From positions 1-18,134 of the forward strand of contig WRNP01000024.1 of assembly GCA_009776515.1 (NCBI GenBank): a DNA stretch of 18,134 nt, in the 5' to 3' direction. Below, piece by piece: positions 7,311-13,606 of this stretch. The notes beneath the pieces were generated by a model, which saw only the letters and a program-made list of their open reading frames with translations, searched no databases and was not told the DNA's origin. Position numbers and translations under genes: made by a program. This DNA is from Dehalococcoidia bacterium. Lineage in GTDB: Bacteria > Chloroflexota > Dehalococcoidia > Dehalococcoidales > UBA1222. How positions within the stretch are numbered: the stretch's first letter is position 1; every line of letters begins with the position of its first letter.

Positions 7311-7462
7311 CAGACTATCATTCTGCATCGCATTGAGTCTTTGCCTCTGAATCACAACTGGGCATTCCGGCCTAGAGTGTTTGTATGGCTAACTGTGCCC
7401 GCCTAAGACTCCGAAAGTCGTACCACGGTGTGTTCGAAGTGTAAGGTTCTAAGCTAAATAAA

Positions 7463-8182
7463 CTAGAGGAGCGGTCTTTTGGCGGGCATCCCAGGACGGC
7501 GCGGGTAGGCGGTGGGGGTTGGGGCAGTCTTGGCAATTACAACTAGACAGTGCCGGTCGAGAAGAATGGATAGGGGGACCTCTTTGATCTCGGCAAGCTC
7601 TCCGCCGAGTACCTCTAAGGCGTGGGCTGCTCTGTCCAGCTCTATCCCGATGCCCCCCTTTTTTTGGGCGATGGCGCGGCCGCCGGGGAGGCAGAATGGA
7701 AGGGTTAGTTCTGCCAAAGCGGGGAGCTCGGCCACAGCCCGTGAGACCACTACCTCGAAGCATTCACGGTACTCGCTGAGATGGGCGGCCTCCTCGGCTC
7801 GCTCAGCTATGATCGTGACATCGGAGAGTCCCAGGGCGACCACTAAATGTTCCAGGAACATGACTTTCTTGCTGGTGGCCTCCAAGAGCGTGATGCGTAT
7901 CTCTGGATAGAGGATTTTGAGAGGCAATCCCGGAAACCCGGCACCCGTGCCTATATCTATCAGGCTGAGTCCAGTGGGGATAGGGCGGGGTAGCGCCAAT
8001 GAGATCGTGAGCGAATCCAGGAAATGCCTGACTTGAACACCCTTGTAGTCCGTAATGGCGGTAAGGTTGGTTTTTAGATTCCATGAATGGAGCTCGTGGT
8101 AATAAGTCTCAAACTGATCAAGCTGGTTTGAGGTCAGCTTGAATCCGAGTTTGCCAACGCCATTTATGAGCTCTTCCAGCAT
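7463..8182 (-). CDS. rsmG: 16S rRNA (guanine527-N7)-methyltransferase RsmG
   Basis: RsmG (GidB) methylates N7 of G527 in the 530 loop of 16S rRNA using S-adenosylmethionine; its loss gives low-level streptomycin resistance in several bacteria. The 239-residue product shows WNLKTNLTAI and HFLDSL near residues 34-57, the SAM-binding loop DIGTGAGFPGLPL at 76-88, E-A-T-S-K-K near 100, SRAVAEL at 147-153, and the family-typical C-terminus YPRRPGMPAKRPL. Length and all core motifs are normal. The ATG at 8182 has no ribosome-binding sequence, but a TATACT lies 6 bases upstream of it, so the mRNA may be leaderless. Confidence 0.96.
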   Translation of the reverse strand: MLEELINGVGKLGFKLTSNQLDQFETYYHELHSWNLKTNLTAITDYKGVQVRHFLDSLTISLALPRPIPTGLSLIDIGTGAGFPGLPLKILYPEIRITLLEATSKKVMFLEHLVVALGLSDVTIIAERAEEAAHLSEYRECFEVVVSRAVAELPALAELTLPFCLPGGRAIAQKKGGIGIELDRAAHALEVLGGELAEIKEVPLSILLDRHCLVVIAKTAPTPTAYPRRPGMPAKRPLL

Positions 8183-8188
8183 TGGTCC

Positions 8189-8194
8189 AGTATA
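8189..8194 (-). promoter_or_regulatory. -10 box of rsmG placed for a leaderless transcript
   Basis: On the minus strand TATACT (8194-8189) is followed by 6 bases and then the rsmG ATG at 8182. A start site 6-7 bases after the -10 box would coincide with the A of the ATG. No Shine-Dalgarno sequence is present, and the -35 region is weak. The same TATACT hexamer appears upstream of the thiC-family gene, pncC and rph. Confidence 0.45.
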
Positions 8195-8391
8195 GCACTG
8201 CGCTTGATGAAACGAGATTCGATGTGAGCCTAAACCACCAAAATAGTATTGAGCATATACGCATCATGCCCTACCGATATTCTCTGTTCCCCTCGCACAA
8301 TCCCAAATCAACCGTTCAAAGTCTCGCAGTACTCTCGTATTCTATCTTTGCTACGTTGTGTTTTTCTTAGATATTGTCACACCTCAGATAG

Positions 8392-8423
8392 TGCGCCAAA
8401 TACGAGTACTCGTATTTGGCGCA
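8392..8423. repeat. 32-bp perfect palindrome
   Basis: TGCGCCAAATACGAGT is followed immediately by its exact reverse complement, with no spacer. As RNA it would form a 14-bp stem with a 4-base loop; as DNA it could bind a dimeric protein or extrude as a cruciform. There is no U-tract on either side, so it is not a standard terminator. A second dyad, ACACCTT-T-AAGGTGT (8430-8444), begins 7 bases later. Both lie in non-coding DNA about 210 bases upstream of rsmG and about 330 bases before the thiC-family promoter. Confidence 0.85.
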
Positions 8424-8712
8424 ACTTATACACCTTTAAGGTGTTCGCGGCGCTCTGCGAGGCATTTACGAAGCAGAACTCTACTCAAGCTACGAGTCAC
8501 GCATGGCTACACATATGCCTGTACCCAGCTTCCGCGATCTTCCGGTTCCCACTGAAAACCTCCTCCAGGTTCTGCCTGACCCCCAAGTTCTTAGTAGAAT
8601 TTAATTAAAACTCACGATGTAATTGCGCGGGTGCTCTATCGGCTTAAGTGCTTGCAGTACTCCTATTATGATGGCGCAGGCTCCGGTTGTAGCTTGCCAA
8701 ATTAAAATAGTA

Positions 8713-8740
8713 CCCAAACGTGTCGTTTTACACGTTTGGG
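8713..8740. promoter_or_regulatory. 28-bp inverted repeat over the thiC-family promoter, candidate operator
   Basis: CCCAAACGTGT (8713-8723) and ACACGTTTGGG (8730-8740) are perfect 11-bp arms around the 6-base spacer CGTTTT. The repeat covers the -35 box TTTACA (8727-8732). It is upstream of the predicted transcription start and has no U-tract, so binding by a repressor or activator is more likely than termination. Confidence 0.6.
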
Positions 8741-8756
8741 CGGTGGATGGTATACT
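8727..8756 (+). promoter_or_regulatory. Promoter of the thiC-family transcript
   Basis: TTTACA (8727-8732, 5 of 6 consensus positions) and TATACT (8751-8756, 5 of 6) are separated by 18 bases. Transcription would start near 8763 and produce a leader of about 140 bases before the start codon. Confidence 0.6.
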
Positions 8757-8762
8757 AAGACG

Positions 8763-8886
8763 CAGTCCACAGGGGGTAGCTCGCTGATAACCATGCAGCT
8801 TAGTGTGGCCTATGTTGCCTGAACTCGCGATCCGAGTGCAGGCAAACGATAGAGCCCGAACCGGGGTTTTCTGCCCGGTTTTTTTG
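8763..8886 (+). promoter_or_regulatory. Structured leader RNA of the thiC-family gene with attenuator layout
   Basis: Between the predicted transcription start and the terminator the leader can fold into several stems. CCACA (8767-8771) pairs with TGTGG (8804-8808). A strong hairpin TTGCCTG-A-ACTCG/CGAGT-G-CAGGCAA covers 8815-8845. GCTC (8779-8782) can pair with GAGC (8852-8855), which would link the 5' part to the base of the terminator. This is the layout of a transcription-attenuating riboswitch or attenuator. I looked for TPP-riboswitch motifs (CTGAGA, ACCTGATCTGG) and a B12 box (GCCACTG) and did not find them. A 9-codon frame (ATG at 8793) also lies in the leader but has no well-placed ribosome site. 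Confidence 0.5.
8859..8885 (+). terminator. Intrinsic terminator in the thiC-family leader
   Basis: AACCGGG (8859-8865) and CCCGGTT (8874-8880) form a 7-bp GC-rich stem with an 8-base loop, followed directly by a T-run at 8879-8885. It sits 18 bases before the thiC-family ATG and after the promoter at 8727-8756, so it would stop transcription before the gene unless prevented. Confidence 0.8.
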
Positions 8887-8903
8887 TTTTATTAAGTATC
8901 AAA

Positions 8904-10211
8904 ATGGTAACTAATATAACACAGCTGACACAAGCTCGGGCGGGCAACATCACTTCGGAGATGGTCGGCGTTGCCTGCGCAGAAGAGATGGAGGCCGAAC
9001 TTCTCTGTAGGGAGGTGGCCGAAGGGATGGTGGTCATCCCAGCCAATGTTAATCATCGAGGGCTGATCCCTTGCGGCATTGGTCGGGGATTGTGCACCAA
9101 GGTCAACGCTAACTTGGGCACCTCGGCGGACTTCTGCGAGGTGGATGCCGAACTTAACAAGCTTCAGACAGCCCTTGCGGCTGGAGCAGATGCTGTTATG
9201 GACCTTTCTACTGGCGGCGACTTGCCGGCTATTCGCCGCGCCGTGCTGGCGCATTGTCCCGTGCCGCTGGGATCGGTGCCCATCTACGAAGCGGCAGTTA
9301 CGGCTATAGCTACCCATGGGGCAGTTGTCGGTATGAGCGAGGATGATATATTTGAGGCCATTGAGCGTCATGGTCGGGACGGGGTGGACTTTGTCACGGT
9401 ACACTGCGGTGTGACCCGCCGTGTACTTGCCCTCCTCAAGTCCCAAGGCCGGGTAGCGGGTATCGTCTCTCGCGGTGGGGCTTTTTTGGCTGCCTGGATG
9501 CTCCACCATGAAAAAGAAAATCCCCTCTATGAGCATTTTGATAGGCTACTCGCCATTTGTCTTGAGTATGACATAACGCTTAGCTTGGGGGATGGCCTTA
9601 GGCCGGGTTCGCTAGCCGATGCCACTGACCGGGCGCAGATTGAAGAACTGGTGACTCTGGGAGAGTTGGTAGCGAGAGCGAGGAAGACGGGTGTGCAGGT
9701 GATGGTGGAGGGGCCTGGTCACATGCCTTTGGGGGAAATTGAAGCCAACGTCATGCTCCAAAAGAAGCTCTGCGGTGGGGCTCCTTTCTATGTACTGGGG
9801 CCGCTGGTGACGGATATTGGGGCGGGGCGCGACCATATCACCTCAGCCATTGGTGGGGCGGTCGCCGCCGCAGCCGGGGCGGATTTCCTGTGTTACGTGA
9901 CACCATCTGAACACCTGTCGCTACCAGACTCTGCGGATGTGCGTGAGGGGGTTATGGCGGCACGGCTGGCGGCTCATGCGGCGGACATCGCCAAGGGTGT
10001 CAGGGGAGCGGCGGCACGTGATATGGCTATGTCTGCTGCTCGTAAAAAGTTGGATTGGGAAGAACAGCAGCGGCTTTCCCTTGACCCCGAGTGCTTTGCC
10101 AAGACGCGGAGTAAACACCTGACGGAGAGTGGTGCTTGCAGTATGTGTGGCAGATACTGTGCAATGAAGATGGTGGAAAACGGCCTAGGTATCACCGCAG
10201 AACGGTGCTAG
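8904..10211 (+). CDS. ThiC-family radical SAM enzyme: HMP-P synthase, or possibly a BzaF-type hydroxybenzimidazole synthase
   Basis: ThiC converts aminoimidazole ribotide to HMP phosphate for thiamine; the paralogues BzaA/B/F convert the same substrate to 5-hydroxybenzimidazole for cobamides. The 435-residue product is the short form. Visible motifs are TKVNANLGTS (65-74), MDLSTGG (99-105), SLGDGLRPGS (227-236), MVEGPGHMPL (267-276), LGPLVTDI (298-305), ADFLCYVTPSEHL, and the C-terminal cluster Cys412, Cys415, Cys419. Two features are odd. The cluster is C-x2-C-x3-C, one residue shorter than the well-known C-x2-C-x4-C, and TDIAPGYDH is replaced by TDIGAGRDH (303-311). The ATG has no Shine-Dalgarno sequence, but the start agrees with the family. 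No thi or cob genes are adjacent. Confidence 0.9.
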   Translation: MVTNITQLTQARAGNITSEMVGVACAEEMEAELLCREVAEGMVVIPANVNHRGLIPCGIGRGLCTKVNANLGTSADFCEVDAELNKLQTALAAGADAVMDLSTGGDLPAIRRAVLAHCPVPLGSVPIYEAAVTAIATHGAVVGMSEDDIFEAIERHGRDGVDFVTVHCGVTRRVLALLKSQGRVAGIVSRGGAFLAAWMLHHEKENPLYEHFDRLLAICLEYDITLSLGDGLRPGSLADATDRAQIEELVTLGELVARARKTGVQVMVEGPGHMPLGEIEANVMLQKKLCGGAPFYVLGPLVTDIGAGRDHITSAIGGAVAAAAGADFLCYVTPSEHLSLPDSADVREGVMAARLAAHAADIAKGVRGAAARDMAMSAARKKLDWEEQQRLSLDPECFAKTRSKHLTESGACSMCGRYCAMKMVENGLGITAERC

Positions 10212-10266
10212 GCGGCTCCCGGTCGCCCGGTGCCGAAATTGTCATAGTTACTTAGGGAGGTTTTGT

Positions 10267-10308
10267 GTGGCAGTAGGGGATATTATGACATTTTTGTGCT
10301 TGTTATGA
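10267..10308 (+). CDS. Possible 13-codon leader peptide upstream of leucyl aminopeptidase
   Basis: A GTG at 10267 opens a 13-codon frame MAVGDIMTFLCLL ending at TGA 10306-10308. AGGGAGG lies exactly 6 bases upstream, one of the best ribosome sites in the window. Three of the last four sense codons are Leu (TTG, TTG, TTA). GGGGAT (10276-10281), within the frame, can pair with ATCCCC (10319-10324) just after it, and a run of six T follows at 10330-10335, 5 bases beyond the stem. This resembles a leucine-sensing attenuator ahead of an aminopeptidase gene, but the terminator is imperfect and the frame is short enough to be chance. Confidence 0.3.
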   Translation: MAVGDIMTFLCLL

Positions 10309-10436
10309 TTTGAATCACATCCCCAAGAGTTTTTTCAGGGTATAGTTGGCTTTATTTTGCAATGGGCAATAAGCGGGTGAATAACAAGGTACGGTTTCCC
10401 TCAAAGGGGTCCTCCAGAATCCTTGTCAGCAGGCTG

Positions 10437-10471
10437 GCTGTTTTCTTGCAAGAGGGGTTACAAGAAACAGC
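10437..10471 (+). promoter_or_regulatory. Hairpin just upstream of the aminopeptidase ribosome site
   Basis: GCTGTTTTCTTG (10437-10448) pairs with CAAGAAACAGC (10461-10471) over 11 positions with one bulged T, around a 12-base loop containing AGAGGGG. It ends 6 bases before the GGAGG at 10478. There is no U-tract, so it may stabilise the mRNA or modulate initiation. Confidence 0.45.
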
Positions 10472-10495
10472 GGAATCGGAGGCGGAGTGAAAAAC

Positions 10496-11983
10496 ATGAT
10501 TATTGATGTTAAGGCGGGAGATATCACTCGCGCCCGAACCGGAGCGATTGTCCTCGGCTATTTTCAAGGGAAAGGGCTGACCGGTAAACTGGCTAAAGTC
10601 GATGCGGCTCTGAACAAGACTATCTCCCGGTTGGTCAAGGAAGGCCAGCTTACCGGCAAAAACGGTGAGGTTATCGTTTTGCACAGCTTAGGTGTCCTGC
10701 CGGCGGGAATGGTCGCTCTGATGGGTTTGGGGAAAGAGGCGGAGATTACCGCCGATAAGGTGCGGGGGGCGGTGGGCGAGGCCTGCCGCGCACTTAGACA
10801 GAGGCGAGCTGGTACTGTTGCTCTTTCTGCCGATGTGGGGTTGAAAGCGGAGGAGGTGGCTCAGGCAATGGCTGAGGGAGCGATCATGGGGCTTTATACT
10901 TTCGACCGTTATCGTAGCACACAGCCAGAGCGGTCGGAAATTGAAAAAGTGACGCTTTATAGTGCGGCGGGTGAACTGTCCGCTCTTAAGCGTGGGCTGG
11001 CTGTTGGACAGACCATTGCGAAGGCGGTCAACCTCACCCGCGATATGGTGAACGAGCCATCAAACTACATGAGGCCTAGAGACATGGTCGTAGCGGCGGA
11101 GGGTATGGCTCTGCGGGATGGTCTTAAACTCGAAGTCCTTGAGCGCGAGGATATGGCAAAACTGGGCATGGGAGCACTTCTGGGTGTTGCTCAGGGCAGC
11201 GAAGAACCGCCAAAATTCTTGGTGCTGACCTATAGGGGGCGCCGGGGGCGGGGTATCGACCTGGCGCTTGTCGGCAAGGCTATCACTTTTGACTCTGGCG
11301 GTATCTCTCTCAAGCCATCAGATGGGATGGGAGAGATGAAAGGTGACATGGCCGGAGGTGCGGCGGTGTTGGCAGCCCTTGATGCAATCGCCCAGTTGGG
11401 GATAAAGATTAACGCCGTAGCTGTGGTAGCTGCCACCGAGAATTTACCCAGCGGTCATGCCTATAAGCCTGGCGATGTACTTAAAGCGATGAATGGCAAA
11501 ACCATTGAGGTTATCTCCACCGATGCCGAAGGCCGTCTCGCTTTAGCCGATGCCTTGAGCTACGTAGGTTCTCGCATCAAACCACGGCAGGCTGTGGATG
11601 TGGCTACTCTGACCGGTGCCTGCGTAGTGGCACTGGGCAAGGTTGCGGCAGCGGTGTTCTCTAGCGACCAAGCACTTGCCGATCGGATATTGGCCGCTGC
11701 CTCTCGGGCGGGTGAGCGAGTCTGGCAGTTACCGCTCTTTGACGAATATAAGGAACAGAATAAAAGCGAGGTGGCTGATATCAAAAACACCGGTGGCCGA
11801 GGAGGGGCTGGGGCTATTACGGCTGCTCAATTCCTATCTGAGTTCGCTGGTGAAATGTCTTGGGCACATCTAGATATTGCAGGGGTCAATGACACCGATA
11901 AGGAGCGTCGGTATTATGTGAAAGGAGCGACGGGTATTCCAGTAAGGACACTAGTCAACTTGGCGTATGATCTGGCGAAATAA
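10496..11983 (+). CDS. pepA: M17 family leucyl aminopeptidase
   Basis: This cytosolic metallopeptidase removes N-terminal residues, especially Leu, from peptides and uses two divalent metal ions. The C-terminal catalytic half carries the family signature: VGKAITFDSGG (metal-ligand Lys261 and Asp266), EMKGDMAGGAAV, and the M17 signature STDAEGRLALADAL (Asp and Glu ligands and catalytic Arg at about 341-354). GAGAIT-AAQFL and AHLDIAG near the end are also typical. The product has 495 residues, a usual length. I prefer the ATG at 10496 (GGAG 8 bases upstream) to the in-frame GTG at 10487, whose GGAGG is only 4 bases away. Some M17 proteins also bind DNA; that cannot be judged here. The regulator gene follows after 18 bases. 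Confidence 0.95.
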   Translation: MIIDVKAGDITRARTGAIVLGYFQGKGLTGKLAKVDAALNKTISRLVKEGQLTGKNGEVIVLHSLGVLPAGMVALMGLGKEAEITADKVRGAVGEACRALRQRRAGTVALSADVGLKAEEVAQAMAEGAIMGLYTFDRYRSTQPERSEIEKVTLYSAAGELSALKRGLAVGQTIAKAVNLTRDMVNEPSNYMRPRDMVVAAEGMALRDGLKLEVLEREDMAKLGMGALLGVAQGSEEPPKFLVLTYRGRRGRGIDLALVGKAITFDSGGISLKPSDGMGEMKGDMAGGAAVLAALDAIAQLGIKINAVAVVAATENLPSGHAYKPGDVLKAMNGKTIEVISTDAEGRLALADALSYVGSRIKPRQAVDVATLTGACVVALGKVAAAVFSSDQALADRILAAASRAGERVWQLPLFDEYKEQNKSEVADIKNTGGRGGAGAITAAQFLSEFAGEMSWAHLDIAGVNDTDKERRYYVKGATGIPVRTLVNLAYDLAK

Positions 11984-12001
11984 TAATCAAGTAGAGGACC
12001 A

Positions 12002-12661
12002 ATGGACAAAATAGACTTCTTAGGCACCACGCCTCTTCTTGCTGGCGTGGATAGGGCAGCAATAACGGAGATAAGCCAGCACGTCTTTGAGAAGCGGCTT
12101 AGGCGCGGCGAGAGGATTAGGAATGAAACGGGCGAGGCCCAAGCCATGTATTTTGTGGTTGAGGGCGTGGTAAAGGCCTGCAAGACCTCAGCCGATGGCA
12201 AAGAGCAGATTTTTTCTCTCATGCGTCCGGGGGATTATTTTAACGAGGTGCTGTTGGACAGCGGGCCGATCTTAGCTAGCGCCGAGGCTTTGGGCACGAC
12301 CCTGCTGTACGGTATAAAGAAAGCGCATTTGCGTACTATCATGCGCCAGCACTCTCAAGTTGCCGGCAATATGATTGGGATGCTCTCAGGACGCGTACGG
12401 CAGCTTACAGCGCTGGTAGAGGATCTCTCCTTTCGCTCGGTAGCGGCGCGGGTGGCCAAGCTCTTGCTGGAGAATGACCGTGTGACTGACAAGGCGCGTC
12501 TTACTCAGCGTGATATGGCAGCCATTGCCGGTACGGTTAGAGAAGTTGTCAGCCGCACTCTTGGGGCGCTGGAAGATCGGGGCTTCATTGAGATGTACAA
12601 GCGCCAGATAGCTATAATAAACCCCGATGGTTTAAAAGAGCTCTCAGACCCAACGGCCTAA
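12002..12661 (+). CDS. Crp/Fnr-family transcriptional regulator
   Basis: The 219-residue protein has an N-terminal cyclic-nucleotide-binding-like beta-barrel (about residues 10-125, with PGDYFNEVLLDSG at the position of the cAMP phosphate-binding loop), a long dimer helix (about 125-155), and a C-terminal Crp-type winged helix with LTQRDMAAIAGTVREVVSRT and LGALEDRGFIE at 167-197. It lacks the N-terminal cysteine set of Fnr, so an oxygen-sensing Fe-S cluster is unlikely. The Arg that binds cAMP phosphate in Crp is not evident in the loop, so the ligand is unknown. GAGG lies 5 bases before the ATG. The gene follows pepA by 18 bases and is probably cotranscribed with it. Confidence 0.92.
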   Translation: MDKIDFLGTTPLLAGVDRAAITEISQHVFEKRLRRGERIRNETGEAQAMYFVVEGVVKACKTSADGKEQIFSLMRPGDYFNEVLLDSGPILASAEALGTTLLYGIKKAHLRTIMRQHSQVAGNMIGMLSGRVRQLTALVEDLSFRSVAARVAKLLLENDRVTDKARLTQRDMAAIAGTVREVVSRTLGALEDRGFIEMYKRQIAIINPDGLKELSDPTA

Positions 12662-12981
12662 CTGAAATTAGCGGCTATTTCTGTGGCTTGGGTAAACTTT
12701 GGTTGTAAAATACCTAATGTTTGGTAGTGAGCATGGTTATTTTCGTATCTGACGCGAAGGATATTGCCTGAAAGCGCCAGGATGTTATTAAAACCAGCTC
12801 CCCGTACGGCTTTATAATATTACACGCCTATCAGGATTTATCTCGGGTTCATATGTGCGTAATGCCTCCCCCGGTTTCTCAGAGTCATAAATTGTAGCCA
12901 AGGGGTTTTGTTTTCTGATGTCAGCTTTGAAGATTGTTTGGTTATTTGCTGTGAATCCTGCTTAAGTATATTAATTGCCAC

Positions 12982-13026
12982 CCATGTACAGGTATCGGCA
13001 AATCCGAGCCTTTACATGGCATTTTT
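12982..13026 (+). terminator. Intrinsic terminator downstream of the Crp-like gene
   Basis: CCATGTA (12982-12988) pairs with TACATGG (13013-13019). Inside, AGG pairs with CCT and TCGG with CCGA around a 5-base loop. The hairpin is followed by CA and five T (13022-13026). It is a good Rho-independent terminator on the plus strand, but it lies 320 bases beyond the nearest gene. Confidence 0.7.
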
Positions 13027-13312
13027 CAGGGGTATTGATGAGGCAAGGCGGAACGTTGATAAGATAGGGTGTGGCCGAATCCATTGATCAATAGGGTGGT
13101 CATTCCAGTGTTTGACCTCCATCTTTGCGCCTTATAAAAATCATCGTGCGCTGGTGGCCGGGGGGCGGTTGGTTCTGCCAGGTATTCCATGTGAACCCAG
13201 TAATCTCCTCAGTACTTTGCCTGTATCGGCCGGATTTACTTATGCTGTTCCGCACCTCCTAACTTAAACCTTATTTGAGCGTTATCATCTAAGGATGCAG
13301 TTGTCTGTCGCT

Positions 13313-13326
13313 AGACCAATTGGTCT
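13313..13326. promoter_or_regulatory. 14-bp palindrome AGACCAATTGGTCT, candidate operator
   Basis: A perfect 14-bp palindrome ends on the first base of the -35 box of the zinc-ribbon gene. A related 11-base dyad, GACCAATGGTC, occurs at 14048-14058 just upstream of the divergent DUF167 start, so the same protein might bind both. The role is inferred. Confidence 0.45.
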
Positions 13327-13355
13327 TGGCATCCGTCAGAAAGAATTCTTATTAA
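13326..13355 (+). promoter_or_regulatory. Probable promoter of the zinc-ribbon gene
   Basis: TTGGCA (13326-13331, 5 of 6 consensus positions) and TATTAA (13350-13355, 4 of 6) are 18 bases apart. The start would be near 13362, very close to the ribosome site, so the leader is short. Confidence 0.4.
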
Positions 13356-13372
13356 TTGTGAGGTATATAACA

Positions 13373-13606
13373 ATGTCTAAATGGAAAGCGAAAAGCTGCC
13401 CTAAGTGTGGCGGCGATATCTTCCTGGATATGGATGAATACAATTCCTTTGACCACTGTCTGCAGTGTGGCTACGTGCGCAATTTTGCCGGTATCGCCTG
13501 TCCGCAGTGTGGGCAGGGAATGGCCAATGAGTTGGATGGCTACAAGTGCGACTATTGCGGGCATATCAGCAGGGTACCTGTATCAGCTACGGCCTGGAAT
13601 AACTAG
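13373..13606 (+). CDS. Small double zinc-ribbon protein
   Basis: The 77-residue product has four CxxC pairs: Cys9/12 (CPKC), Cys29/32 (CLQC), Cys43/46 (CPQC) and Cys59/62 (CDYC). These make two zinc ribbons, which in such small proteins usually serve nucleic acid or protein binding; no specific function can be named. The reading frame is open back to 13295, but the ATG at 13373 has GAGGT 9 bases upstream and begins directly with the first ribbon, so I chose it. The stop TAG lies inside the left arm of the 19-bp inverted repeat at 13603-13703, so the last residue or stop could have been created by that element. The gene is convergent with the DUF167 gene. Confidence 0.85.
   Translation: MSKWKAKSCPKCGGDIFLDMDEYNSFDHCLQCGYVRNFAGIACPQCGQGMANELDGYKCDYCGHISRVPVSATAWNN

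Larger units (their letters stand above)
8183..8903. other. 721-base gap between divergent rsmG and the thiC-family gene
   Basis: No gene is supported. Open frames such as 8249-8608 plus have no ribosome site and no family-like sequence. The gap contains, left to right: the rsmG -10 box, a 32-bp palindrome with a second 15-bp palindrome, about 260 bases in which I see nothing (8445-8712), a 28-bp inverted repeat over a promoter, and a leader with terminator. These are listed separately. Confidence 0.6.
12662..13372. other. 711-base gap between the Crp-like gene and the zinc-ribbon gene
   Basis: No coding frame with a ribosome site and family-like sequence is seen, and no tRNA. It contains one intrinsic terminator (12982-13026), a palindrome ATTGATCAAT (13083-13092), and the promoter/operator of the zinc-ribbon gene at its right end. 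The terminator is 320 bases beyond the upstream stop codon, which leaves room for a long 3' untranslated region or a separate small RNA. Confidence 0.5.

Noticed and set aside
8249..8608. 119-codon plus-strand open frame in the gap before the ThiC-family gene
   Set aside because: No ribosome site, unusual amino acid composition, and it runs through the 32-bp palindrome. It is probably non-coding.
8763..8858. TPP riboswitch upstream of the ThiC-family gene
   Set aside because: GGGGGTA, GCTGATAACC and TGTGG vaguely follow the order of TPP motifs, but the invariant CTGAGA and CTGATCTGG cores and the closing TAGGGA strand are absent. I kept the leader as an unassigned attenuator.
10212..10495. 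T-box riboswitch before pepA
   Set aside because: GGGTGAATAACAAGGTACGG looks a little like a T-box sequence, but TGGNACCGCG and a following U-run terminator are absent.
13083..13092. ATTGATCAAT as an Fnr site
   Set aside because: Fnr sites are TTGAT-N4-ATCAA; this palindrome has no spacer and no gene starts close downstream.
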